Assembly (NCBI GenBank): GCA_012517995.1
Contig: JAAYTS010000072.1
Location: forward strand, 1-62,389
From: Clostridium sp.
GTDB taxonomy: Bacteria; Bacillota; Clostridia; Acetivibrionales; Acetivibrionaceae
DNA length: 62,389 nt
Direction of reading: 5' to 3'
Shown here: positions 9,554 through 18,253 of the stretch, piece after piece
How positions within the stretch are numbered: the first letter of the stretch is position 1
How the letters are laid out: each line of letters opens with the position of its first letter
Made by a program: the position numbers and the translations under genes
Notes under the pieces: model-generated
The model's input: only the letters and a program-made list of their open reading frames with translations
What the model was told of the DNA's origin: nothing
Databases searched by the model: none

Positions 9554-10018
9554 ATGGCAAGAGCAAAACAATTATATGAGGAAAATGGTGTTCAAGTATC
9601 AAAATCATCAATTCGTGTCGGAGATGAAATAACTCTGTCTTACAATGGATTATTAGTTCAATGTGGTGCTGAATCGGTTTATGCACACATTGGATACGGA
9701 GAGAGTTGGCAAGACAAAGAATTTATACCCATGGAAAGATGCGATGATGTCTTTAAAGCTAAAATTAAAGTAACTCATCCTGATAGCCTTAATGTTGCTT
9801 TTAAAGACAGTGGGGATAATTGGGACAACAATTCCCTTTTAAATTATTCCTTTAAAGTGTCTGAAAAAGCTGCTAGAACTTCAAAAAAAGCAAGCAGTAC
9901 AAAGAAAGCAAGTAGTACAGAGAAAAAGGCAACTAGTGCGAAAAAAAGCACTACAGAAAAGGCTACTGCTAAAAAGACAACAACAAAAAAGACCACTGCA
10001 AAAAAGACAAAAAGTTAA
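9554..10018 (+). CDS. Intracellular CBM25-like carbohydrate-binding protein with a Lys/Ala/Thr-rich histone-like tail
   Basis: A 154-residue protein with two parts. Residues about 12-104 resemble a starch/glycogen-binding CBM25 module (YNGLLVQCGAESVYAHIGYG, then FKDSGDNWDNN with conserved aromatics). Residues about 108-154 are a low-complexity basic tail of AKKTT, KKAS and TTKK units, like bacterial histone H1-type tails. No signal peptide is visible, so it should act in the cytoplasm, where glycogen is the likely ligand. The tail could bind nucleic acid or another polyanion; that is inference. I start at ATG 9554, since AGAGGTGAT precedes it; the in-frame GTG at 9545 is part of that Shine-Dalgarno sequence. 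A glycogen debranching enzyme lies at 16.2 kb. A 30-bp-stem terminator follows. Confidence 0.7.
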   Translation: MARAKQLYEENGVQVSKSSIRVGDEITLSYNGLLVQCGAESVYAHIGYGESWQDKEFIPMERCDDVFKAKIKVTHPDSLNVAFKDSGDNWDNNSLLNYSFKVSEKAARTSKKASSTKKASSTEKKATSAKKSTTEKATAKKTTTKKTTAKKTKS

Positions 10019-10031
10019 AGTTTTTTAAAAA

Positions 10032-10095
10032 TAAAGAAAATAATAAAAATAAAAAAGAGGAGTTTTCCTCTTTTTTATTTTTATTATTTTCTTTA
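10032..10095 (+). terminator. Very long perfect hairpin terminator
   Basis: Positions 10032-10061 and 10066-10095 are perfectly complementary over 30 bp, with loop GTTT. The top of the stem is AGAGGA/TCCTCT, and below it are runs of A and T, so the right arm itself supplies the T tract. It may work in both directions. Confidence 0.85.
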
Positions 10096-10294
10096 AAACA
10101 AAGGATTTGACAATAAATTAATATAGTATTAATATTAATTTATAAATAATAACTATTTTATTTGTCAATAAAAATTTTAGTGTTTTAAGTTAAAAAAATT
10201 TTAAAAAGGTTTAAACTTACATAACTTATGGCAAATTGTGGTTTTAATGCATTGTTGTTTGTCTCTAAGGTTTTGACAAAGGAGGACGCAGGTT

Positions 10295-11923
10295 TTGTTT
10301 TATGTTATGGTGGTGGAAGATGACCGGATATTGGGGGAATGGTTTAAAAGCCAAGTCAGATGGGGTGACTATGGCTTTGAACTTGTTTGTGTTGCAAGTG
10401 ATGGTATAGATGCTTTGCAAAAACTAAATCAACATCACATAGATCTTATAATTTCAGAAATTAATATGCCCAAAATGGACGGAATAGAGCTGTTAAATAC
10501 AGTGAAAGAATATGGTAAAGATACCATGGTAGTATATTTAACCAAGGATGAAGATTTTCCTTATGCAAAACACGGATTGCTGTTAGGTGCATATGATTAT
10601 CTTATAAAGCCTGTAAATAGCGAGGATTTATACAATTTGCTAAAAAAAACTTATGAAAGTTTGAAAAAAAGATATTTAGAAAAACAAAAAACTCAAAAAC
10701 TAAGAGAAAAGCTGGAAATGAATTTTTCTATATCAAGAGAAAAAATATTATATGACTTATTGAGAGGTAAAGAGGTATTTAGTAAATTAAACGGGATTAT
10801 TAGCGAATATAATATTAATATTTTAGATAAAATGGTTTTGGTAGGACTAATAGAAGTAGGAAACTTTGATGCTATTTCTAAAGAATGGATTAAAAGTGGA
10901 AAACTTGGAGAACTAATTAAGAAAATAAGAGAAGTAATACATAATATTGCAAAAGGATATGAGAACTTAATTTGTAACACTATTGATATGGATATAGGGA
11001 TTATAGGTGTTATTTTACAGCCCATTAACGAAATTAAGAATAAGAAATTTGAAGATTTGTCAAATGATTTTTATGAGGCTATATCAGAGGAAATCAAAAG
11101 AAATTATAATGTAAGGGTAACCATAGGTATTGGCAATGTAGTTTCAAGTCCAGATGATATTAGCTTAAGCTACATGGGTGCAAAATCAGCATTAAGGCAT
11201 AAATATATTTTAGGTGGAAACAAGATTATAAATATAAGCCAATTCAGTGAAAATAGCAGCAAAAGTCTTTTATACCCTGTAGAGAGAGAAAAATTATTGG
11301 CAGAATACATAATGGCTGGAGATGATAAGGCGCTAAAACTTGCAGAGAATACATTTGATGATATTGCTGCAGGAGGACATGATAATCTTAAAAGGATAGC
11401 TTTTGCTACAAGTCAATTGATATTTAACATATCTCATTTTATTGACATACATTATGGGTTTATAAATAAGATATATGATTTAAGTGAATTTACAAACAAT
11501 AATATATCTGATTTTAATTCTAAAGAAGAAATAAGGGATTATTTTATCAAATTTGTTACAAGCGTTTTAGATGTTGTTAAAGAGTACAAACCTGCACAAA
11601 GCAATCCTCTCATAAAAAAGGCATGTGAATATGTTTTAGGAAATATAGAGGAGGATGTTACATTATTATCCATTGCTGAATATTTAAATATAAGCAAGAA
11701 TTATTTTTGTTCATTATTTAAACAGGAAACAGGATATAATTTTTTAGAGTATGTGACAAAGATTAAAATGGAATGGGCAAAAATGCTTCTAAAAGAAGGA
11801 AACTATAAAACTTACGAGGTAAGTGAAATGTTAGGCTACAGGGAAGCAAGTTATTTTAGCAGGCTTTTTAGAAAGTATACAAATCAAAGTCCAGCAGAAT
11901 ATAGAAAAAAATTTCAAAATTAA
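10295..11923 (+). CDS. AraC-type response regulator (YesN-like) with Glu at the phospho-acceptor position
   Basis: 542 residues: receiver domain (about 1-120), a long middle region (about 130-430, as in YesN-type regulators), and a C-terminal AraC double helix-turn-helix (about 440-540, with LSIAEYLNISKNYF and ending SPAEYRK). The receiver keeps the acidic pair in VVEDDR and the lysine in IKPV. The usual phosphorylated Asp is Glu55 in IISEINMPKMDG, where relatives read T-D-I-R-M-P. It may therefore be locked in an active-like state or regulated without phosphorylation. No histidine kinase gene adjoins it. The start is TTG 10295, 9 nt after GGAGG. Targets are unknown; YesN relatives often control carbohydrate uptake. 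Confidence 0.85.
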   Translation: MFYVMVVEDDRILGEWFKSQVRWGDYGFELVCVASDGIDALQKLNQHHIDLIISEINMPKMDGIELLNTVKEYGKDTMVVYLTKDEDFPYAKHGLLLGAYDYLIKPVNSEDLYNLLKKTYESLKKRYLEKQKTQKLREKLEMNFSISREKILYDLLRGKEVFSKLNGIISEYNINILDKMVLVGLIEVGNFDAISKEWIKSGKLGELIKKIREVIHNIAKGYENLICNTIDMDIGIIGVILQPINEIKNKKFEDLSNDFYEAISEEIKRNYNVRVTIGIGNVVSSPDDISLSYMGAKSALRHKYILGGNKIINISQFSENSSKSLLYPVEREKLLAEYIMAGDDKALKLAENTFDDIAAGGHDNLKRIAFATSQLIFNISHFIDIHYGFINKIYDLSEFTNNNISDFNSKEEIRDYFIKFVTSVLDVVKEYKPAQSNPLIKKACEYVLGNIEEDVTLLSIAEYLNISKNYFCSLFKQETGYNFLEYVTKIKMEWAKMLLKEGNYKTYEVSEMLGYREASYFSRLFRKYTNQSPAEYRKKFQN

Positions 11924-11936
11924 AGGTAGAAGAATC

Positions 11937-11965
11937 TTGACAAAGACAATTATAGAGAGTATAAT
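11937..11965 (+). promoter_or_regulatory. Consensus sigma-A promoter of the tRNA-Gly pair
   Basis: TTGACA (11937-11942), exactly 17 bp, then TATAAT (11960-11965). Both hexamers are perfect consensus, as expected of a stable-RNA promoter. Transcription should start near 11972, about 18 nt before the first tRNA. Confidence 0.9.
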
Positions 11966-11973
11966 TGTCTTTG
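11941..11973. repeat. 14-bp perfect inverted repeat overlapping the tRNA promoter
   Basis: CAAAGACAATTATA (11941-11954) and TATAATTGTCTTTG (11960-11973) flank GAGAG. The right arm contains the whole -10 element and the left arm overlaps the end of the -35. It could be an operator, or the transcript from the upstream regulator could use it as a weak hairpin terminator; no T tract follows. Confidence 0.7.
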
Positions 11974-11989
11974 CGGTCAATTTAGGAGT

Positions 11990-12064
11990 GCGGGTTTAAC
12001 TCAGTGGTAGAGTGTCACCTTGCCAAGGTGAAAGTCGCGAGTTCGAATCTCGTAACCCGCTCCA
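11990..12064 (+). tRNA. tRNA-Gly (anticodon GCC)
   Basis: The acceptor stem GCGGGTT pairs with AACCCGC. The anticodon stem TCACC/GGTGA encloses loop TTGCCAA, giving anticodon GCC. The T loop TTCGAAT is present and CCA is encoded at 12062-12064. Confidence 0.96.
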
Positions 12065-12074
12065 GAAGAAGTAC

Positions 12075-12148
12075 GCGGGTGTAGTTCAATGGTAGAACAT
12101 CAGCCTTCCAAGCTGATTGCGAGGGTTCGATTCCCTTCACCCGCTCCA
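12075..12148 (+). tRNA. tRNA-Gly (anticodon TCC)
   Basis: The acceptor stem GCGGGTG pairs with CACCCGC. The anticodon stem TCAGC/GCTGA encloses loop CTTCCAA, giving anticodon TCC. The T loop TTCGATT is present and CCA is encoded. It lies 10 nt after tRNA-Gly(GCC), so the two share a transcript. With both anticodons the pair covers most glycine codons. Confidence 0.96.
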
Positions 12149-12441
12149 TTTTATTTTAAGTCTTTTTTATTTATAAAAATATATCGTCTTTTCAAAAATC
12201 AATTTTCTTTTTCCCTAGTTCTTAAGGTTTATTTTTATCTGTATTTAATATATAATATTGTAGTAATGGGTTTGTTTGAATTCTATTTACTGGGATTCAC
12301 TGATTTATTCATTGCAAAAATACATAGATGCAGTAAATATCATTATAAGATTTTTTAGTGAACATAACTTTACAATATTCAAAATAAACAGCAACAATTA
12401 TTGAAAAATGTGTATAGAATAATTTAAAAAGGGGCGATGAC

Positions 12442-13434
12442 ATGGATTTAAATAATCAACATAATCTGAGTGATGAAATAGCAGAAAAAGATGAAATAAT
12501 ATCAGTTAAACTAGGTCAGATTATTGATGAATTTCAACTTGAACAGATTACAAACTTTAAAAATCTAGATGAAATTATGATTACTTCTACAGACATTAAT
12601 AGACCAGGATTGCAACTGGTAGGATATTTAGAACATTTTGGGACAGATAGAATACAGATAATAGGTAAGGTGGAAACAACATATTTAGCTGGTTTAACAT
12701 CAGAAGAACGTTATGCAAGATTGGACGACTTTTTTAAAGCAGGTTTTCCATGTATGGTGGTAGCACGTGGATTGGAAGTTTTTCAAGAAATGATTGATGT
12801 AGCACATAAATACAATATACCAATTTTTAGGACACACAGTGTAACATCCAGATTTTTAAGTGGTTTAATTAGTTATCTAAATCTTAAATTGGCACCAATG
12901 GTGTCAAGGCATGGAGTGCTTGTAGAAGTATATGGAGAGGGGATTTTAATATTAGGAGAAAGTGGTGTTGGGAAAAGTGAAACTGCATTAGAGCTTGTGA
13001 AACGTGGACACAGGCTTGTAGCAGATGACCAGGTGGAAATAAGAAAAGTTTCAGAAAAAACTTTAGTAGCTCAATCACCGAAAATTATAAGGCATTTTAT
13101 TGAAATAAGAGGCATTGGCATATTAGATGTGAAAAAGCTTTATGGTGTAGGTGCTGTAAAAGTTACTGAAAATGTAAATTTGGTTATTAAACTTGAATTT
13201 TGGGATGAGAAAAAAAATTATGAGAGGCTCGGACTGGTTGAAGAGTACGAGGACATATTAGGATTAAAGATTCCATGTCTTACTATACCAGTTAGGCCAG
13301 GAAGAAATTTAGCTATAATTGTAGAAGTTGCTGCAATGAATAACAGACAAAAAAAGATGGGCTACAATGCAGCAGAAGTTATGAAAGAGAGAGTATTAGA
13401 AGAAATAAGAAAAAAAGAAAGAGCGGAGGATTAA
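12442..13434 (+). CDS. hprK: HPr kinase/phosphorylase
   Basis: Phosphorylates and dephosphorylates Ser46 of HPr, coupling carbon-catabolite control to glycolytic intermediates. The 330-residue protein has the DRTGG-like N-terminal domain and a C-terminal kinase with the P-loop GESGVGKS (172-179), LVADDQVEI, and the HprK signature IEIRGIGILDVKKLYGVGAV. This is close to the usual length of about 310. The ribosome-binding site is AGGGGCGATG just before ATG 12442. The PHP gene starts 2 nt after the stop, so they are coupled. Its substrate HPr is encoded at the far end of the same block (19215-19478). The 293 bp between the tRNAs and this gene hold no clear feature. Confidence 0.95.
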   Translation: MDLNNQHNLSDEIAEKDEIISVKLGQIIDEFQLEQITNFKNLDEIMITSTDINRPGLQLVGYLEHFGTDRIQIIGKVETTYLAGLTSEERYARLDDFFKAGFPCMVVARGLEVFQEMIDVAHKYNIPIFRTHSVTSRFLSGLISYLNLKLAPMVSRHGVLVEVYGEGILILGESGVGKSETALELVKRGHRLVADDQVEIRKVSEKTLVAQSPKIIRHFIEIRGIGILDVKKLYGVGAVKVTENVNLVIKLEFWDEKKNYERLGLVEEYEDILGLKIPCLTIPVRPGRNLAIIVEVAAMNNRQKKMGYNAAEVMKERVLEEIRKKERAED

Positions 13435-13436
13435 AA

Positions 13437-14162
13437 TTGAAGATTGTCGTTGATACACATACTCACACAATAGCAAGTGGACATGCTTACAGTACAATAC
13501 AGGAAATGGCAATAGAAGCAGCAAAAAATAATATAGAAATGTTTGCGGTGACAGACCATGGTCCTGCTATGAAAGGAGGCCCTTTTTTATACCATTTTGG
13601 TAATCTTAGAGTTGTACCTGAAACTATAAATAATGTAAGAATTATAAAAGGGGCTGAGTCTAATATAATAGATTTTTCAGGGAAATTAGATATACCTGAT
13701 GATTATCTTAAAAGACTGGATTTTGCTGTTGCCAGTTTTCACGATATTTGTATTGAGCCTGGAAGTGTAGAAGATCACACTAAGGCTTTAATAAATGTAA
13801 TGAAAAATCCTTATATTGATGCCATTGCACATCCGGGAAATCCAGTTTTTCAGGTGGACATTCCAAAGGTAGTTAGTGCTGCCAAAGAATATAATAAATT
13901 TATAGAAATAAACAATGATTCATTTGTAATAAGACCTGGCAGTGATAAAAATTGCAAGGAATTTGCCTTAGAGTGCAAAAAACAAGGAGTAAAAGTAGTG
14001 TGCGGAAGTGATGCCCATATAAGCTTTGATGTTGGAAGATTTGAAAGAGTTCGCCGATTATTTGAAGAAATTGATATGCCTGAAAATCTTGTAATGAATA
14101 CATCGGTATCTAATTTTTTGGAATATTTCAGGTTTAAAAAGCAACAACTACAGAAAAGATAA
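13437..14162 (+). CDS. PHP-domain phosphoesterase, YcdX-like
   Basis: A 241-residue metal-dependent phosphatase of the polymerase-and-histidinol-phosphatase fold. Metal ligands are evident: DTHTHT near the N-terminus, TDHGP at about 39-43, an acidic GAE, SFHD, AHPGNP, and CGSDAH near the C-terminus. Relatives such as YcdX bind three metals and act on small phosphorylated compounds; the substrate here is unknown. The start TTG 13437 follows GGAGG in the hprK tail, and the 2-nt gap suggests translational coupling. In several Clostridia a PHP gene sits in the same place between hprK and murB, which supports a conserved but undefined link to cell-envelope or carbon control. Confidence 0.82.
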   Translation: MKIVVDTHTHTIASGHAYSTIQEMAIEAAKNNIEMFAVTDHGPAMKGGPFLYHFGNLRVVPETINNVRIIKGAESNIIDFSGKLDIPDDYLKRLDFAVASFHDICIEPGSVEDHTKALINVMKNPYIDAIAHPGNPVFQVDIPKVVSAAKEYNKFIEINNDSFVIRPGSDKNCKEFALECKKQGVKVVCGSDAHISFDVGRFERVRRLFEEIDMPENLVMNTSVSNFLEYFRFKKQQLQKR

Positions 14163-14256
14163 AGAGTTTAAGTTAATTGTTAATGTGAAATACTTTTACT
14201 ATATTTAATATAATAATAATGGTAATAAATCAATGGCTTATAAGGGGATGGAGTTA

Positions 14257-15171
14257 TTGGATAAGATGGAATTGGCACATATCATTAAAAAAATAGTGGG
14301 AGAAAGAAATGTATTGATTGATGAACCTATGAAGAATCATTCTTCATTTAAAGTTGGAGGGGCTGCGGATATATTAGTCACTCCTACTTCCACTATTCAA
14401 TTAAGTGAAATTTTAAAGTTTTGTAAAAAAGAAAATGTTCCGATATTTATAATAGGAAACGGAAGCAACCTTATTGTTTCTGATAAGGGCATTAGAGGAG
14501 TGGTAATTAAAATTTTTGATAATTTTAACGGATATGAGGTTGAGGAGGATACTATATCCGTATATGCCGGGGCACTTCTTTCAAAAGTATCAAATATTGC
14601 ACTTAAAAATGAATTGACAGGTCTTGAATTTGCAGCAGGTATACCTGGTACTTTAGGTGGTGCTGTTGCTATGAATGCCGGAGCATATGGGGGAGAAATG
14701 AAAGATGTTGTAGTTGAGACAGAGTATATGGATTTAAATGGCCAAGTGAAGGTATTGCGCGGTGATGAACATGAATTCGGTTACAGAACCAGTTATATTT
14801 TAAAAAATTCATGTATTGTTTTAAAATCAGTACTACATTTAAAAAAAGGCAATAAAGAAGAAATAAAAGCCCTAATGGATGACTTAAACAGAAGACGGAA
14901 AGAGAAACAACCTCTGGAAATGCCTAGTGCTGGAAGTGTATTTAAAAGACCCGAAGGATATTTTGCTGGAAAACTAATTGAAGATTGTAAACTAAAGGGA
15001 TATAGAATAGGTGGTGCACAGGTATCGGAAAAACATTGCGGATTTATTGTAAATACTGGCAATGCCACAGCATCTGATATACAAAATCTTATAAAACACA
15101 TACAAGATACAGTAAAGTCGACTTATGGTATTGAATTACAGACAGAAGTGAGGATTATAGGAGAACAATAA
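14257..15171 (+). CDS. murB: UDP-N-acetylenolpyruvoylglucosamine reductase
   Basis: NADPH- and FAD-dependent reduction of UDP-GlcNAc-enolpyruvate to UDP-MurNAc, the second committed step of peptidoglycan synthesis, in the cytoplasm. FAD-binding motifs are visible ([46 protein letters not shown]), and the C-terminal type II domain has [10 protein letters not shown] and [12 protein letters not shown]. About 304 residues is normal for the Firmicute type. The start is uncertain. I prefer TTG 14257, 9 nt after AAGGGG, because ATG 14233 has no ribosome-binding site and ATG 14266 is 12 nt from GGAG. RapZ follows after a short gap. Confidence 0.93.
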   Translation: MDKMELAHIIKKIVGERNVLIDEPMKNHSSFKVGGAADILVTPTSTIQLSEILKFCKKENVPIFIIGNGSNLIVSDKGIRGVVIKIFDNFNGYEVEEDTISVYAGALLSKVSNIALKNELTGLEFAAGIPGTLGGAVAMNAGAYGGEMKDVVVETEYMDLNGQVKVLRGDEHEFGYRTSYILKNSCIVLKSVLHLKKGNKEEIKALMDDLNRRRKEKQPLEMPSAGSVFKRPEGYFAGKLIEDCKLKGYRIGGAQVSEKHCGFIVNTGNATASDIQNLIKHIQDTVKSTYGIELQTEVRIIGEQ

Positions 15172-15189
15172 AAATAATTGGAGGTACAA

Positions 15190-16062
15190 ATGAGGTTATT
15201 GATAATTACGGGTATTTCGGGGGCAGGAAAAAGCCTTGTAATAAAACACTTAGAAGATATGGGGTTTTATTGCGTTGATAATTTACCACCTCTTTTAATA
15301 CATAAATTTGTTGAGATATGCATTCAGAGCAGGGGGAAAATTGATAAAATTGCAATGGTTATTGATATTAGGGGGGGCGAACTATTTAATGATCTTTTTC
15401 CAGAACTTAATGCATTAAAGGATTTAGGTATTTTATACGACATTTTATTTATGGAAGCTTCGGATAATGTTCTTATAAAAAGATATAAAGAGAGCAGAAG
15501 AATACATCCCCTATCTCCTGAGGGAAGGATTCAGGAAGGTATAAAGAAGGAGAGGGAGATACTTAAGGAAATAAAAAAGCAAGCTACATACATTATAGAT
15601 TCATCAAACTTAACTCCTAGACAGCTTAAAGAAGAATTAACAAATATATTTGAATACGGAAGAAAGTTCAAAGGAATAATAATAAACATCATTTCTTTTG
15701 GTTTTAAATACGGAATACCTATAGATTGTGATTTAGTTTTTGATGTTAGGTTTATTCCCAATCCCTATTATATTGAATCCATGAGAAACCAGACAGGTAA
15801 GAATGAGTTGGTAAGAGACTATGTTTTAGGCTTTGATGAAACACAATGTTTTTTGGTAAAATTACGTGAAATGCTGGAGTTTTTGATTCCCAACTATGTA
15901 AAAGAAGGTAAATCGCAGCTTGTTGTGGGAATTGGATGTACTGGAGGACAACATAGGTCTGTTGCTATTTCCGAAGCTTTATTTTCACATCTTTCAAAAA
16001 AAGGACACAGAGTTGTTATAAATCATAGAGATATGGCAAAGAATAGTATAGCTAAAAAATAA
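15190..16062 (+). CDS. rapZ: RapZ family nucleotide-binding protein (RNase adapter)
   Basis: A P-loop protein (Walker A GISGAGKS at residues 8-15) with the C-terminal RapZ signature GIGCTGGQHRSVA. In E. coli RapZ delivers the GlmZ small RNA to RNase E and so adjusts GlmS. In Firmicutes (YvcJ) the role is less clear and includes effects on competence and cell-wall precursor control. I start at ATG 15190, preceded by TTGGAGG; the in-frame TTG at 15178 is part of that site. It follows murB closely, which fits a cell-wall/amino-sugar theme. In most Firmicutes yvcK and then whiA come next. Here a glycogen debranching enzyme intervenes and yvcK is absent from the window. Confidence 0.93.
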   Translation: MRLLIITGISGAGKSLVIKHLEDMGFYCVDNLPPLLIHKFVEICIQSRGKIDKIAMVIDIRGGELFNDLFPELNALKDLGILYDILFMEASDNVLIKRYKESRRIHPLSPEGRIQEGIKKEREILKEIKKQATYIIDSSNLTPRQLKEELTNIFEYGRKFKGIIINIISFGFKYGIPIDCDLVFDVRFIPNPYYIESMRNQTGKNELVRDYVLGFDETQCFLVKLREMLEFLIPNYVKEGKSQLVVGIGCTGGQHRSVAISEALFSHLSKKGHRVVINHRDMAKNSIAKK

Positions 16063-16150
16063 TTTTATAAAAGCAAAACATCAAAACGTCAATATATGCA
16101 ACATATAACGAAAATTCCCAGTATCATAATAAGAAATGGAGGTTTTGATA

Positions 16151-18112
16151 ATGAACTTTGGAAAATCAAATTGGAGAACATATGAACAAGGAATTCAAAA
16201 AGAATGGCTTTTAACAAATGGAATAGGTGGTTTTGCATCATCCACTATAATTGGAGCTAACACCAGAAGATACCATGGACTTTTAGTAGCAGCTTTAAAG
16301 CCTCCTGTTAACAGACATTTAATTTTATCAAAAATTGATGAAAGCGTTATAATAGGTGATAATTCTTACAATCTATTTTCCTATGAAACCCCGGGTTTTA
16401 CCATGAAGGGGTATCATCATCTTGAAAGATTTAAATATGATTTGTTGCCTGAATATATTTTTAGAGTAAGGGATGTATATATAAACAAAAAAATCAGTAT
16501 GGTTTATGGAGAAAATACTGTTGCAGTGGTGTATCATGTTAAAAACGGAACTGATGCTATAAAATTAAGACTGACTCCTTTGGTAAATTTTAAGGATCAT
16601 CACTTTAATTCAAAGAGACAATACATGAATTTTACCAAAAAAATTGATTCAAATATCCTGACAGTAAGACCTTCTTATTACGATATTGACATAAATGTTT
16701 TTTGTAGTGACGGTACTTTTACAGATATTGATGATAGCTGGTTTTACAATATGGATTATGCTATTGAGAGAGAAAGAGGACTTGAATCAACAGAAGACCA
16801 CTATATTCCTGGTTATTTTGATATTGAAATAAATCCTGAAGAAGAAAAGGTTATTACCATAATTTCAACTGTTGAAAAGGAAATAACCAACAAAGACGGA
16901 TTGGATATAATAAAAAAAGAAGAAAAAAGACAGAAAAAATTAATAAGTAATTCAGGATATAAAGATGAATTAGCCAAAAAGCTTGTTTTAGCAGCAGATA
17001 AATTTATTGTATATAGAAAATCCACAGATGCTAAGACCATTATAGCTGGTTATCCATGGTTTACAGACTGGGGAAGAGACACAATGATAGCGTTGACTGG
17101 CTTGACACTTTCAACAGGAAGATATGATGATGCTAAAGAAATATTATATACTTTTTCTAAATATGTAAAAGATGGCTTAATTCCTAATATGTTTCCTGAC
17201 GCAGGTCATGAACCTCTATACAACACTGTAGATGCAGCACTTTGGTATTTTGAGGCTGTGAACAAGTACGTAGAGTATACAGATGACTATGATTTTATAA
17301 AAAAACATATTTATGAGGGACTAAAAGACATTATGGACTCTTACAGCAAGGGAACTCATTTTAATATAAAAATGGATAAAGATTATTTAATTACTGCAGG
17401 AGATGAAAACACCCAGCTTACCTGGATGGATGCAAAAGTAGGGGATTGGGTGGTTACACCAAGACATGGAAAAGCAGTAGAAATAAATGCTTTATGGCAT
17501 AATGCATTAAAGGTAATGGCATTTCTTTCAAAGAAATTTGGAGAAGATGACAGTTATTATAATGATTTGGCTTCTAAAGTTAAAAAGTCCTTTGAAAAAA
17601 GTTTTTGGAATAAAGAGAAGCAATGTCTTTATGACTGTTTGACAAATGATTATAAAGATGATAAAGTAAGACCTAACCAAATAATGGCTGTAAGTCTTTC
17701 AAATGCAGTACTAGATGGAGATAAGGCCAAAAAAGTAGTTGACAGGATTTTTAAAGAATTATATACAGCTTACGGACTTAGAAGCTTATCCCCTGAATCA
17801 AAAGAGTATGCAGGAATATATATGGGGGATCAGTGGAGAAGAGATGGCTCTTATCATCAAGGGATAGTTTGGACCTGGCCTCTAGGTCAATTTATAACTG
17901 CATATGTAAAAGCAAATGGACATACGAAAAAAGCAAAAGAAATGGCGTTAAGATTTATAGAACCTTTTAAAGATCATTTAGAAGATGGGTGCTTAGGTTC
18001 TATAGCAGAGATATTTGATGGAGATGAGCCTTTGGTACCTAGAGGGTGTTTTGCACAAGCATGGAGTGTTTCAGAAATACTCAGGGCATATGTTGAAGAT
18101 GTTTTAAAATAA
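16151..18112 (+). CDS. Amylo-alpha-1,6-glucosidase / glycogen debranching enzyme
   Basis: About 653 residues. The N-terminal bacterial GDE domain (about 10-240: EWLLTNGIGGFASSTI, NTRRYHGLLVAA) precedes a C-terminal (alpha/alpha)6-barrel (about 280-650). The barrel shows GYPWFTDWGRDTMIALTGL, DAALWYFEAV, LTWMDAKVGDWVVTPRHGKA and WTWPLGQFI. The family removes alpha-1,6 branches from glycogen or limit dextrins in the cytoplasm. The start ATG 16151 lies 8 nt after TGGAGG; an ATG at 16136 overlaps the Shine-Dalgarno and is rejected. It occupies the slot between rapZ and whiA where yvcK is usual. With HprK and HPr in the same run of genes, it links storage-polysaccharide turnover with catabolite control. 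No glycogen synthase is in the window. Confidence 0.88.
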   Translation: MNFGKSNWRTYEQGIQKEWLLTNGIGGFASSTIIGANTRRYHGLLVAALKPPVNRHLILSKIDESVIIGDNSYNLFSYETPGFTMKGYHHLERFKYDLLPEYIFRVRDVYINKKISMVYGENTVAVVYHVKNGTDAIKLRLTPLVNFKDHHFNSKRQYMNFTKKIDSNILTVRPSYYDIDINVFCSDGTFTDIDDSWFYNMDYAIERERGLESTEDHYIPGYFDIEINPEEEKVITIISTVEKEITNKDGLDIIKKEEKRQKKLISNSGYKDELAKKLVLAADKFIVYRKSTDAKTIIAGYPWFTDWGRDTMIALTGLTLSTGRYDDAKEILYTFSKYVKDGLIPNMFPDAGHEPLYNTVDAALWYFEAVNKYVEYTDDYDFIKKHIYEGLKDIMDSYSKGTHFNIKMDKDYLITAGDENTQLTWMDAKVGDWVVTPRHGKAVEINALWHNALKVMAFLSKKFGEDDSYYNDLASKVKKSFEKSFWNKEKQCLYDCLTNDYKDDKVRPNQIMAVSLSNAVLDGDKAKKVVDRIFKELYTAYGLRSLSPESKEYAGIYMGDQWRRDGSYHQGIVWTWPLGQFITAYVKANGHTKKAKEMALRFIEPFKDHLEDGCLGSIAEIFDGDEPLVPRGCFAQAWSVSEILRAYVEDVLK

Positions 18113-18139
18113 ATAAAGTTTATATATGATTTAACACAT

Positions 18140-18200
18140 TAAACAGACATTCATAAATAGTATTTAATTTCCTTGTCATTTATAGATGAATGTCTGTTTA
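18140..18200. repeat. 15-bp perfect inverted repeat between the debranching enzyme and whiA
   Basis: TAAACAGACATTCAT (18140-18154) and ATGAATGTCTGTTTA (18186-18200) enclose a 31-nt loop whose ends (AAAT/ATTT) extend the pairing. There is no downstream T run, and TATAAT (18204-18209), a possible whiA -10, begins 3 nt after the right arm. It could be a hairpin terminator of the upstream gene or a regulatory site for whiA. Confidence 0.65.
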
Positions 18201-18253
18201 GTGTATAATTTAAGACAAATATAAAGAATATTGTTATAGATGAGGTGTTTGAA

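Noticed and set aside
12089..12358. 89-codon open frame
   Set aside because: Begins inside tRNA-Gly(TCC) and has no ribosome-binding site or recognisable product.
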